Below, piece after piece: positions 24,694 to 34,839 of a DNA stretch of 64,000 nt; the first letter of the stretch is position 1; every line of letters starts with the position of its first letter. The stretch is taken from the NCBI RefSeq assembly GCF_027942865.1, contig NC_134510.1, positions 30,522,163 through 30,586,162 of the forward strand, given 5' to 3'. The notes beneath the pieces are model-generated. The model was not told the DNA's origin, ran no database searches, and saw only the letters and a list, made by a program, of their open reading frames with translations. The stretch comes from Odontesthes bonariensis. Its lineage: Eukaryota; Chordata; Actinopteri; Atheriniformes; Atherinopsidae. The position numbers and the translations under genes are program-made.

Positions 24694-25369
24694 GGCGGTA
24701 GCATGGTTGCCGCGTCTGTCACGGCGGTGTCGCACCGTGACGTCAAAATGACGTTTCAGGCCTGGCGCTTCCCTTGAAAAGACCGCGCAGCGCGTTGTCG
24801 TGCACCAGTCGATTTTTGTAACTTGGCGGCGCCGAGCACAACGAACCGGATGGACCGATGTGAGACCAGGCTCAGTGAGGAGGTGCGTTTGTACAGGCAG
24901 CTGTACGAAACTGCAGTGAAACAGCACAGGGAGCACGTAAACTCCCCAAACTGGTGCACAGAGATGGGCAGAACTTTGGGGAAAGAGGGAGAGTTCTGTA
25001 AGAATGTGTGGAAGAAGCTACGGGACAGATACGTGAAGACAAAGAAGAGGGCAGAGACTCTGTTGATGCCGGGGGCTTCAAACCTTCACCTCTTTTAACT
25101 GAATTAAAAAATTAAAATGATCCGAAAACTGCAGCAGTATCATTAATTACAGTATTCTTGCTCTTGACAGCGGCATTGTTTTCTTCTCCACTTTCGTGGT
25201 TGTAGAGTAGAGGTACCCTTAACGTAGCAGCGCCACCTGTGTGACGGAGAAAATTGCAACTACTGGCGCGCAACGACTTGCGCCACTATATAGGGTCCTA
25301 TGGCGGGCACGAACTCGTGACGTCATCAACACCGCTCGCGCGAGCAGACGCGGCAACCATGCTAGAGCC
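24694..25369. mobile_element. 676-bp inverted-repeat element carrying a MADF exon
   Basis: The terminal regions 24694-24745 and 25319-25369 are inverted copies of each other, sharing TAGCATGGTTGCCGCGTCTG and a distal GACGTCA. Flanks are TTAA (24690-24693) and TTTA (25370-25373), an imperfect 4-bp match; a 3-bp duplication is an alternative reading. The surrounding sequence is a THAP exon that becomes continuous when the element is removed, which independently supports these ends. The cargo is a MADF-domain open frame. Superfamily is undecided: TTAA would suggest piggyBac or Kolobok, while a MADF/Myb protein would suggest Harbinger. Confidence 0.75.
24850..25098 (+). pseudogene. MADF-domain exon, truncated
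   Basis: From ATG at 24850 the frame reads MDRCETRLSEEVRLYRQLYE, then NSPNWCTEMGRTLGK and CKNVWKKLRDRYVKTKKR. This is a nearly complete MADF (Adf-1 Myb/SANT-like) DNA-binding domain: EEV..Y..LY, a W near residue 37, and W..LRDRYV at the end. After the basic run the frame ends within 17 residues, so no downstream partner domain is encoded. The domain could still fold, but I have no evidence of expression. The frame is also open upstream through a TTG at 24823. Confidence 0.65.
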
Positions 25370-25672
25370 TTTACAGCAGCGATCCATGCTAGTCGACGAC
25401 GCTTTGTTATCTCGGACACTTGGTCTCCGTGGGTGCGCCTCCAAGCAGGAAACCGGTAAAAAGATAAACCATTTACGATTTCCCCCCCATTCCTGTCACG
25501 GCTTACGCTATTGCACCCCACGACACAGCAACGTGCGACCATAGTGGCAAAGACAATAAGTAAAATAGATAAACCAACGAAGAAAGTTCCGAGACCAGGC
25601 GGGAGTACGTCTGCGCGCGGTGGAAAACAATGTAAACAAAACAGTTCTGAGCCTCCAGTATGGCCGCCGCTC

Positions 25673-28600
25673 ACGTAGTGACGTCACGTGCCCGAGCCCT
25701 ATACATATGACCGAGTTTTAAACGCATGGAGAGACAAAAAGAAAAAACATTTTCTAAAGGAGAAAAATGTCTCTTTGCATAAGCAGAGGATGAGGAAAAA
25801 AAATTAAAATAATCGATGATGCCAATAAGCATAAGAAGCCTTTCATATATGCTTTGGATCCATAAATATTTTTTTGAGTACACCATGTACTTTATGTCCA
25901 ACAGCCAATGAAATTCCATGTATGCTCAGTTCATCCCGTCTTGTCCCGCCTCCTTGTGTCACTTTCTGATCCCCCGCGGATCTCCATCCCCCTGCAGAGC
26001 ATGGCTAACAGCCGTGTCAAAGGCAACATCTGCAACTACAGCACAACGATTAGGCGAGTAAAAATCTCCAGCCGCCCAGGATTACATCATCATTGTTAAT
26101 CTGGCTGTCTCGTCACTGAAGTTGCTCCACGGCACAGACAGGCAATCCGCCACATTCATGACGATGGTGTTGTGTGAACCAACATGCTGAGCTACATACA
26201 AAAAGCTCCTGTGATGTGTTCGCGCACCAACAAAGAAACCGATCAAAGAAAACTAATCTCCAGTCCACTATTGTAAAAACATTGTGAGGGCAACTGAAGT
26301 CACACCCACTAAACCACAAATATTTTAACTAGATCTAAAGCAGAAAAAAAAATAAAATAAAATCTCAATTCAGACAATGCAACTGGTTTTCCAAGACAAC
26401 TGAATCCCATTTTAATCCAATGTGTCATCTTATTGCTATTTTTTTTTATGTAAATCATGCACATTTGAAAAGGCTGAGTATGATACTTTGCTCAGTACAG
26501 ACTGCTTTGAGGCAAGGACGAGCAGAAACAGGAATCCAGAGTTGGAGCAGGCCAGAAAGCTTGGGACAAAGGCAACTTCAGGAGTTCAAAAGTGGTCGTT
26601 CCAACAGTCGTTTCCAGTAAGAACAAGGTGGCTGTGACAATGTAACACAAAACGCAGCTTCCATTTTAAGCCCCAACTATGAAGACAACATGGCTGTACA
26701 ATAGTAACTTTGAACAAGTTGATGGTTTGTTTGTTTTTCCAAGAAGAGTATCACAATGATAAACTTAAAAATAAAGGAGCCAGATCGCAGGTTAAGTGGC
26801 ATTAAGTTCAACTGTTTGGCATCCTAATCTAAAGTCACCCACTAAGCCGACACATAAGTGTGAACCCAATTAAGGAAGGAAAAGGTGACCAAAAAGATCT
26901 GACCTTTAAATCTAATCTGATTTTAAAAAGAAAACATTCTTCTTTCTTTCAGGATAACTGAAAAAGAATCAACTCTACATCTAACTGCACTTTACGCTGG
27001 AACTTGCAAGAAATTGCCCTACAAGAAGAAAGCCACCGTGATCTTCCATCTCTATTGTGGTAGGGAACAAAATGTACAGAAGCAATGCCATGCACAAAGA
27101 AGTATTCATGTGAGGGCAGACAAAGCAGTAGTTGGAAAAAACAGACTCACTAGAAACATTTTTAAATAAAATAAATAATATTTGCAGGAATTTACGGGGG
27201 GGGGGGGGGGGTATTCTTATTTTTAAATATATATATATTATTGTTCTGCAGTCATGATTGTTGTCAAAAGTCCAACAGATATATTTCCAACTAGACATTT
27301 TTATAGTTCATTTGTCTTCTGGGCCAACTAAAAGAACAGAGGGTGCCAAATGGTGAAGAAAACAACGTTGATTTAAAAAAGAAATATAAAAACAAAAAAA
27401 AGGTAAATAAATAATTAAACCCCGTTTCTAATCAGTGATGGATAACCTGTCCATGAGTCTTAGGTGACATTTTGGTCCACATAACTGGCTTTACATCCGA
27501 AAATGTAACCATTAAAAACTGCTTACTTTGGAGGGAGCCAATTAATCCCGATGTGCCAACAGGCGACCCGCAGCTGTTCATTTCAGAGATGCCTTGCCCT
27601 TTAAATTCGCTGGCATCTGATTTATTTCCCTGCGATTTCATTTGATTCCAATAGCAACCAAAAGAACGACATTCCATCGTTATCTTAGTAATGCCAAAGA
27701 AAAAGGTCTCCGCGTAAACCAGAAACAGATGTTTAAGACATAAAGGACTTATTTAGAGGAGCAACATTTACGGAGAAGAGCAACTTGTGTGCACACGTGG
27801 TTCAAACTCAGAGCGCATCAATTTAAGTTTAAAAAAAAGGAGAGACAAAGTCTTACTTAACCTGCAAGTAACTTTCACTTGCAGGGACCCCACAGCGCTG
27901 ACGTTTAAACTTTGCGCAAAAAGCATCACGAGTCTCATCATTAATCTATTTACCTATGAAGTAAAAACTAAACACCTACCTGCAGCTGATCGGGGTGTGA
28001 GGACAGCTTTGGGGACGCTCAGTCTGGGTTTGGGTGAATGGTACACTGTGTTCACTTTGAAAACTCTCTATATAGGAAGCCTGCACATGTTCTGTGTGGC
28101 AGAGGGGGTGGGGCACTCCGTGCGCCACGGTGCACACCATTTATGTCACTGCTCATGGAAAGTACATACGTCCACCGACCCCCACGTTGGGAGCAATGAG
28201 CTCGTCCGCTTTAATGTATTCTCACGCCCGGTGTTCTGAACATTTTGTCTTTGTGTCTTTGTGCTATAGGTGTGTGATGTGTGAAATACCCGCACGTGGG
28301 TTTAAATACAAAACATAAGGTAAAGAGTGATTTGGAAAAGGCGGAACAACGTATAGGAGGACTGCTTCTGGAGAAAATGTAGACCAAAGGTGATGTGTTC
28401 ATTATGAAATGTCCTGTAGTTGGTTTTTCAAAGAATAATCTTGGTTTGCAAGCTTGATTTCAGCAAAAGAGAACAAGAGAAAAGTGGGACCAGTTCACCC
28501 TGAGCATCAAGTTCTAAGCAGTTTTAACTTGAATTCATTTTTCTATTAAGCTACTCAGGCTGAAATTATTCTCATTAGTTTTGTAGTTATTATACTGATG

Positions 28601-29284
28601 ACATATCAAGTCATGCTTTAAAGATTCATTTGAAATGTTTTTCTTTTGTCATTTCTATGGTAAACATGCAGAAGCAAAGCAGATACGTTTTCAAGCACTT
28701 TTTTAGATCTGAACAGAACAGAAAAACATAGGGATGCTTTAGATGAACTGCCTGTCTTTGCTTCTGTCCATGGTCACTTGGTTTATATGCGTACCCCACT
28801 TTGGGGAGTGTCCTACAGCATGCACACTGGCCAGATCAAATCATCTGATTACACCACCCCAGGAGGGGTGAAGCCACGCTGAACGCTGACACTTTAAGAT
28901 GGACCTTTCCATTCTCTTTCCTAGTGATGCAAGACAGCTAAAAACAGCTAAAAGAGGGTTTATATCTGAAACTGACTCGTGCTTTTGTATGGGTGTCGTT
29001 AGTTTCTCCAGTTTATGATAAATCTAATGGATCAATGGAGTGTTGAATGTTGCTATTTTCAGCTTATTACCCGACTTTCCCTGTATATCTGAGCTGTTCC
29101 TGTGTTTCAGCCCACCCTTCAGCACGTGTAACCCCTCACATGCTTTTCTTGCTATCACTTTTCATCCAGGCTTGGCCATATGTGGAGTGACATAACAGCT
29201 GACTAGGGTACATAAGGGGTCACTCAAAAGTACATGAAGGTATGCTACTATCTCTCCGTGTTTAGGGAAACTCAGCCCCCCCTC
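25673..29284. other. Intergenic, no gene recognised
   Basis: No convincing exon. A plus-strand open frame at 27787-28239 (150 codons) has no recognisable motif and no splice context. The minus-strand promoter of the THAP remnant probably starts this stretch (CACGTG and GACGTCA elements near 25680). Confidence 0.4.
27196..27211 (+). repeat. G16 homopolymer
   Basis: Sixteen consecutive G, followed shortly by an (AT)n stretch. It is capable of quadruplex formation in principle and prone to length error in assembly. Confidence 0.9.
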
Positions 29285-29960
29285 ATTCATTTAATTTATT
29301 TATTTATTTAAAACGGGGACAGTGCACAAAAGCATTAATTGTGAGAGGAGAGATGCCTTGTGCCAGGTTGTAGCAGCATTTGCTAATTTCCACCTGTAGT
29401 CCCTGGGCACGTAAGGTAAGAACAGATTAAGATTATAAAATATGACAGATAAAAGTAATATGCAGACCATAATATTTTAAAAATAGACAAAATACACTGG
29501 CAAAAAAGAATAAAGAGAAAGGAAAACAGGAAACAAGGGCGCCAAAATCATGAAGTGCACAATAGGGATCAACAGCACATACTCTCTCTTACTCTCATCA
29601 CACATTCAAACACAAGCACGCACACAGATAACAGTCCAACTTTCCCCTTCCCCATCCTCCCCCAACAACCACATTCATTACACACACCAGCAACCAGACA
29701 TATACACACACACACTCACATATCATTCAATCTGTGCAAGCGTGCTTACTTAATAACCAGCGCTTTGATGAGCATGAGAATGTGTGGGGATTTATACATG
29801 AGATCATTTATGTGGGAAGGACATTCCACTGACTTATGGCCACGAAAATATGGCCATGAAAAAGAAGAGCTACCAAAGTTCTGCTGATCCCAACAAAAAG
29901 GGTGGAGGGTGTTCCTGCAGTAACCTACCTACACATTTTCATGTTTGGTTCAAATGTAGA
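29285..29960. repeat. Probable interspersed repeat
   Basis: 'aacggggacagtgcacaa', 'gatgccttgtgccaggttg' and 'ccacctgtagtccctgggca' resemble a common teleost repeat with the segment GGGGACAGTGCAC...CTGTAGTCCCTGG. The CA-rich tract 29596-29722 and the 'cttatggccacgaaaatatgg' part appear to belong to the same unit. Class and ends are not established. Confidence 0.4.
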
Positions 29961-30994
29961 CAAAGATGACTTAAATGACCTATAAGAAAAAGAATATTAG
30001 GTTATTAGGCTAATGTTATAAATAAGGGAAATTCCACTTCAGAAAGTGTTACATTGAATAAAGCTGCCTGACATACAGCTTTGTTGTCAGGATGCAAACA
30101 GTCTGATAGTTTCTTTATTTTCTTATCTTTTGCCGGAGGGCTTAAATTACATTTAGTCACTACAACGTCTTTAAAGCCAACATCTGTGACGACTCCTTCA
30201 GAGAAAATTGCTCGACTATAATGTGAACTGTGAATGCACAACCTTGTGGTGGGTTTGATCATCATGTATTGTTGCTGTGGTCAGTAAAGGACTTTTCACC
30301 CCCCCCCCCTATTGTTTGTGTTCTCACTGCTTTCTGAACATCAGCGTGCTTTACTGCCTGATGTCTGATTATGTAATCTTCATGCTGCAGCTGCAATAAA
30401 TACCTGATGGGAAGATGTAGAAAATACATGATTATCGACAAAAGTTTCTTTGCATTCTGGAAATATAAAAGAGTTGACTAAATTATCTGCATCAGCACTT
30501 CCTCCAAACTGGATGCAGCCTGTATGTTTGTCACAGACATATTGTCCTTTAACTAGTCTACATTTTATCCACATTAACATCTAAACTGAGAATGAGAATG
30601 TGCGATATAATGCAAAAGTCATGAAGTTTTCTTGTACTTTGGGCTCAATGAAAGGTCTTTAGAATTCATTTTCAGTCTAGTCCTTCTACATGACCATTTT
30701 TCAGAGGAACGTGCTCATTATTATTTTCAAACTACTTAACTCTGACTTATTAATCATTTAAGCACAAAAAGGGCCCCTAACTCAAGGGATGAACTAGTGC
30801 TGTGTGAACATATGAGAGATAACTAAACAATGAATCAATTTTAAATTCTTCAGGCGTTCTGTTACTGGCACCCCGTCACAAAGACATGTTATTTGTATTA
30901 CTTTCTATAGTTTCTTCCTCAAAAAGTGTCAAAAGTAACAGTTTGACGGGCATAAAATAGTATTTTTCCACCAATAAGGTGATTCCCAAAAAAA
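29961..30994. other. Intergenic, no gene recognised
   Basis: AT-rich DNA with a C11 run at 30299-30309. No exon or repeat family supported. Confidence 0.4.
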
Positions 30995-31665
30995 AAGTGG
31001 ACAAGTGGCAGGCAAAAGAAGAAGTGTCGGGCCTAAAAAACTATTTACAGCAGATGAACAGTATCTGAAAGTGATGTCCTTAAGAAAGAGGAAAAAATCC
31101 AGCAAAGACCTGACACATGACCTGAGAGATGCTTCTGGACCCTCAGCTGATCCATCTACTGTTCACTGAAGCGTCATCAGAAATGGTCTCCATAGAAGGA
31201 TGTCAGGAAGCCATTCTTAAGGAAGGGAAACAGGGAGAAAAGGCTGAGCTGTGCCAAAGGACACAAGAAGTGGGCTGAAAATCAGTGGCAGCAGGTCTGA
31301 TGGAGGGATGAATCCTCCCCAGAGCCCGGAGCTCAACATTATTCAAGCAGTGTGGGATCATGTTGGCAGAGAACGGAACAAAAGGCAGCCCACATCCAAA
31401 GAGAACTATTCCTGAAGACTACTTAAAGAAATGACAAGAAAGCTTGTCTAAAAGGGTTCAGACTGTGTTGAAGAATAAAGGTGGTCAAAGTGAATGTTGA
31501 CTGTCGGGCTCATTAGAATTGTACAAACTCTGTTTTTTTACCTTGTAGTTCTAGTTATGCTTGCACATGCGTCAATAAATGTCTGTACTTGCTCCCTGTT
31601 TTCATGGCAATATACAAAGAAATAATCCCTGGCTCAGCACTTTTGCAGAGAACTGCATGTTTTCC
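30995..31665 (+). mobile_element. Degenerate Tc1/mariner transposon
   Basis: Translated pieces in order are LKVMSLRKRKKSSKDLTHDL, RDASGPSADPSTVH, IRNGLHRRM, then after a deletion SPELNIIQAVWDHV, RERNKRQPTSKE and finally QTVLKNKGG. This is the Tc1-like transposase order: paired HTH, then the last DDE block SPDLN.IE..W. The middle, including the catalytic D..DES block, is deleted, and stops and frameshifts are frequent. The 3' part ends 'cctggctcagcacttttgca', as in other Tc1-like ends. Terminal repeats were not matched, so the ends are approximate. Confidence 0.8.
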
Positions 31666-32569
31666 CAAAGTGGTGAAATTGGGTAAATTTAATTTAATCA
31701 AGACCATCATAGCTCTGTAGGTGCTTCCAACGTGTTTTACAACATGGATTTTAAACAGAAGAAGATATGATAAACACTGTAATCGTATGAAAATGAAAAG
31801 GGAAATACATGAATGTAGAAATAAATAAATATTTGCATTTTTTTACACATATATTTACAATGTTCAAGTAGAATATTGAAGTTTTTTGGGTTTACCACTG
31901 AAAAACTAAAAACATACAGTATAAGTGCCTAAGGTAACTGAAATATCTGTAAAATATATCAGTGTTAATGTGTGTGGAATATTTACACAAAGTCTAAATT
32001 TTATTGCGCATATCATGTTTATCTATCAAAGAAACAACAGAAAAGTTCAATTTTGACCCATATTTATCGACCGCTGTCCCTGCCTAATCTTTATGAAGTT
32101 CAATGTCAGTTATAAAACCAAGAAACCTCGTCAGCTGTGCTTCTAAACACAGCCAGCGCGTCATATTTGCCCCAGTTTAAGGCACTGATGAAGTAACAGA
32201 GGGAGACCTCCGCTGGAACAAAGGCGCACACGTCATTCATCTGCGGTGGTGCAGCACTGCCCCCTGCTGGCGATACTGAGTCCAGACAGGGTTTAACATT
32301 TGTTATCTGCAGCAGCAGCTGTTGGATAATGATTCATTTTTACACTAAAGATATAAAAGAGAATGATAGAAATGGGTACAATCAGAAAACATACAGAGTT
32401 TGATATTACCCAAAGGGGGAAAAGTAAAAACGAAAAACAAATCTGTCATTTCACACAAGAGATTTTCTACTTTTGCGTGTTTTTGAAATGCTTCAAAATA
32501 AAAGTGCTTCACAGTTTTAATAAGTGATAGAAAGTAAAAGGTACAGATTTGGGTGTTTATGGCTTGTAC
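31666..32569. other. Intergenic, no gene recognised
   Basis: AT-rich DNA up to the L2-type tail. A candidate CTCF motif is listed separately. Confidence 0.4.
32254..32270 (-). promoter_or_regulatory. Candidate CTCF-type motif
   Basis: The minus strand reads CCAGCAGGGGGCAGTGC, which fits the CTCF core CCASYAGRKGGCA at every constrained position. It lies between the repeat-rich gene desert and the hmgn/dhdds/ago1 block. Binding is inferred from motif only. Confidence 0.4.
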
Positions 32570-32870
32570 TCAAGTACTGCCATCTCCAAAATTGTGGAAC
32601 GGGGCTTCTGTGCTTGCCTTTAAGTCTCTTCCTAAAACCCATCTCTTCTCCTTTGACACCATTTGAATTGTTGACTTTCTTATTCTTATATTATTGTATA
32701 TTTCATTGTTTATTTATCATGTCTTTTAGCCCTTATTAGGTCTTTTATTGCTTATTTATCTTGTCTTTTATTTACTATGAGGTATTTTACCTACTCTTCC
32801 GAACAGCACTTTGGTCCACTGTGGTTATTTTAAAGTGCTTTGTAAATAAAGCTGGATTGAATTGGATGTA
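32570..32870 (+). mobile_element. 3' end of an L2-type LINE
   Basis: One frame reads LWNGASVLAFKSLPKTHLFS followed by FDTI and a stop, the C-terminal end of L2-clade reverse transcriptase ORFs (LWN.LP...FKS.LKTHLFS). The 3' untranslated part ends 'aaagtgctttgtaaataaagctggattga', the usual tail. Only the last few hundred bases are present, as in 5'-truncated copies. Confidence 0.65.
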
Positions 32871-34229
32871 ACGTACGATTTGATCTGTGATTTTCAAAGT
32901 CTGAGACGGTGAGTCTCGTGGAGATTAAGTCATCACATTCACAAGACCAAGGTATGAACAAATGTTGGAAGGAAAGAAAGGCTAGATTCACTTATAGATA
33001 ACATCTGTGAGTTCTTTAATCACATTAGAAACATTTATTCTATTCACATATATATATATTTATGTATGTATATGATGAGGCTTAACTCACATTTTGAGAC
33101 TGGAATGGTTGAAATGTTGTCATTTCGTCATGTTCACTTGACTTGTCATCAATCTGATTCCTGTGAGTATCTGGTTGCTGCATGACACACACATGCACTT
33201 CTTTAGATATTTGAAAATACTTTTATTGCAGTGAGATCATTTCAACACATTTGTTTATTCTGGAGCTGCAGCTCTGCTTCATCTCTGCTCAGTTTCCAGC
33301 TCACTCGTTGAAATCTCTGTCTATGCAAAAACCATTCTCACCTAAAGTAGCACGTTTTTATCACTTTAACATACATTTTTAGGAGCGCATATATTCATAT
33401 AATCATCCACGAGGTCTATAAGCTCCGTCCTGATCAGATTGTTGATGCCAGGGTCCAGTTGGGACGCTGGCATCAGTCTTCAGACCTTTTTCCAAGTCTT
33501 CATCTTTTCTTGTCTCACTCATCCTAAATTGGACGTCTGTAAGAACATGTTCTGGGTGTATTTAGTAATAAAAACGAGGCACTCAAATATGAACTTGCAT
33601 AATTATTCTGAAGATTTGAATGAAGCAGATCGTTAGCGTTAAGTACGAAAAGCTCCACAAACTCACTCAACAGCAATGCTTGAGTATTCATTCCTTACAG
33701 ATGAAGAAAACACTCCAAAAATGTGATTTTATTCTGGCAGTTTTGTCAAATGAGGAGCAAAAAAGCCCTTTTTAGATCAGACTGAAATATTTAAGTGGAC
33801 AGTTTGAAATATATACATCAGTGTCGCTCCATTCAGATCATATTGTTAAAACTCTGAAATCCTTTGCAGGAAATAGCACATTAATATTCAACATTTACGT
33901 GCTGTTAACTCTGTTGTTAACTAAGTTTTAATAAGCAGGAGACATTTACTATGACAGCACTGATATTTAAGTGAAAGCTCTGACATTCTTATCAGTTTAG
34001 AAATAAAATATTGACTAAACAGCAAGTGAAAGATATGTGAGCCTACACTGAGCCGTCAGGAAACGAGAAATTAAACTTTGGAAACTACCTAAAATGGATG
34101 TCGGGTCAAAATGGAGGAGCCCGCGGCCGGTTTGTGATGACACCATTCAGAGTCACTGCGCTGCAATCTGATTTTTATTGTTAAAGAAACCGTTTCAGTC
34201 ACAAACAAAATCAAACCAAGGAGGACATT
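32871..34229. other. Intergenic, no gene recognised
   Basis: AT-rich DNA. A weak imperfect fold-back (about 33444-33474, GATGCCAG against CTGGCATC) is present. No exon supported. Confidence 0.4.
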
Positions 34230-34240
34230 TAAGATTTTTT

Positions 34241-34839
34241 TTTATTCAATAACATTTAGATCAACCACTGAAGTCAGAAAAGCTTACTCTTCTCCTAACA
34301 GAAACATAACTTAACAGAACTTTTCATCAGATGACCAGATTCACATCATACATGTTTTTTGGGATCTATCAAACTTTTTGACCTAATGACAGTAATTTTC
34401 TGTGGCATTTTAACTAGCTCTTATGTCAACATACACCGTTTCAAGACATTTGGTAAGCAACTGTTTAATTAGTTCAACATTAAAACACAATGAGATAAAA
34501 CGCAATGTTCCTATTGTTTTGCAAATTTTACCGTGCTTTAGCTGCCTTATGTTTACAAGATTCAAAACCCAACTTAAAAATATCTATTCCTCAGCAGTCT
34601 CAAATAAATCAAAAAAACAGATTAGACAAACTAAAAATGCCACGCCTACAAGATATGGACGGTAATCGTTTTAAAATTGATATAAAATGGATATGAATGT
34701 GAAAACAAAAGTTTTGTTACATCAAGTGCAAGCTCAAAACAAACCTATAAATGACATTTGTAATATAAAACTTGGTAAAAAATACTTATTTAAAACTGTA
34801 CAATCACCAAGTACACAGAGTGAGCACATCAACTGTCAT
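34241..34839 (-). other. 3' UTR and poly(A) signal of the HMGN gene
   Basis: Runs from the TAA at 34840 to a minus-strand AATAAA at 34246-34241. Length and AT-richness are typical of HMGN 3' UTRs. The extent is inferred from the signal. Confidence 0.55.

Larger units (their letters stand above)
24623..25542 (-). pseudogene. THAP zinc-finger exon split by a transposon
   Basis: On minus, ATG at 25542 opens MVARCCVVGCNS, then GLSFYRFPAW and TKRRRLAWIAAVK up to about 25374. This is the first half of a THAP (C2CH) zinc finger: the first Cys pair, the FP and the W. A 676-bp element then intervenes (24694-25369). Beyond it, minus 24693 to 24623 continues RRPSITFHSIPVSM, and after a one-base frameshift VCSLHFHSG, ending at a strong donor TCTG/gtaagtt. 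This restores the order of a THAP domain, with the last C..H in VCSLHF. It is broken twice, by the insertion and by the frameshift, and cannot make a THAP domain. THAP domains bind DNA in P-element, Kolobok and ISL2EU transposases and in host THAP proteins. Nothing of a downstream exon is visible. Confidence 0.8.
23826..25672. mobile_element. THAP / YqaJ-type (ISL2EU-like) transposon remnant
   Basis: A plus-strand exon resembling the N-terminus of transposon-borne YqaJ/SWIM proteins and a minus-strand THAP exon face each other. Short related sequences lie just outside them in opposite orientation: CATATTGGAGGC at 23849-23860 on plus, and CATACTGGAGGC at about 25661-25650 on minus. ISL2EU-type elements encode a THAP-containing transposase plus a YqaJ-nuclease protein, which fits this pair. 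Ends are approximate and no target duplication was identified. Only N-terminal pieces survive, and a second element is inserted inside the THAP exon. Confidence 0.45.

Noticed and set aside
27196..27211. G16 run as a functional quadruplex
   Set aside because: A lone homopolymer followed by (AT)n is more simply slippage; no gene or promoter nearby.
27787..28239. 150-codon plus-strand open frame
   Set aside because: No motif, low-complexity start, overlapping frames equally open; not supportable as a gene.
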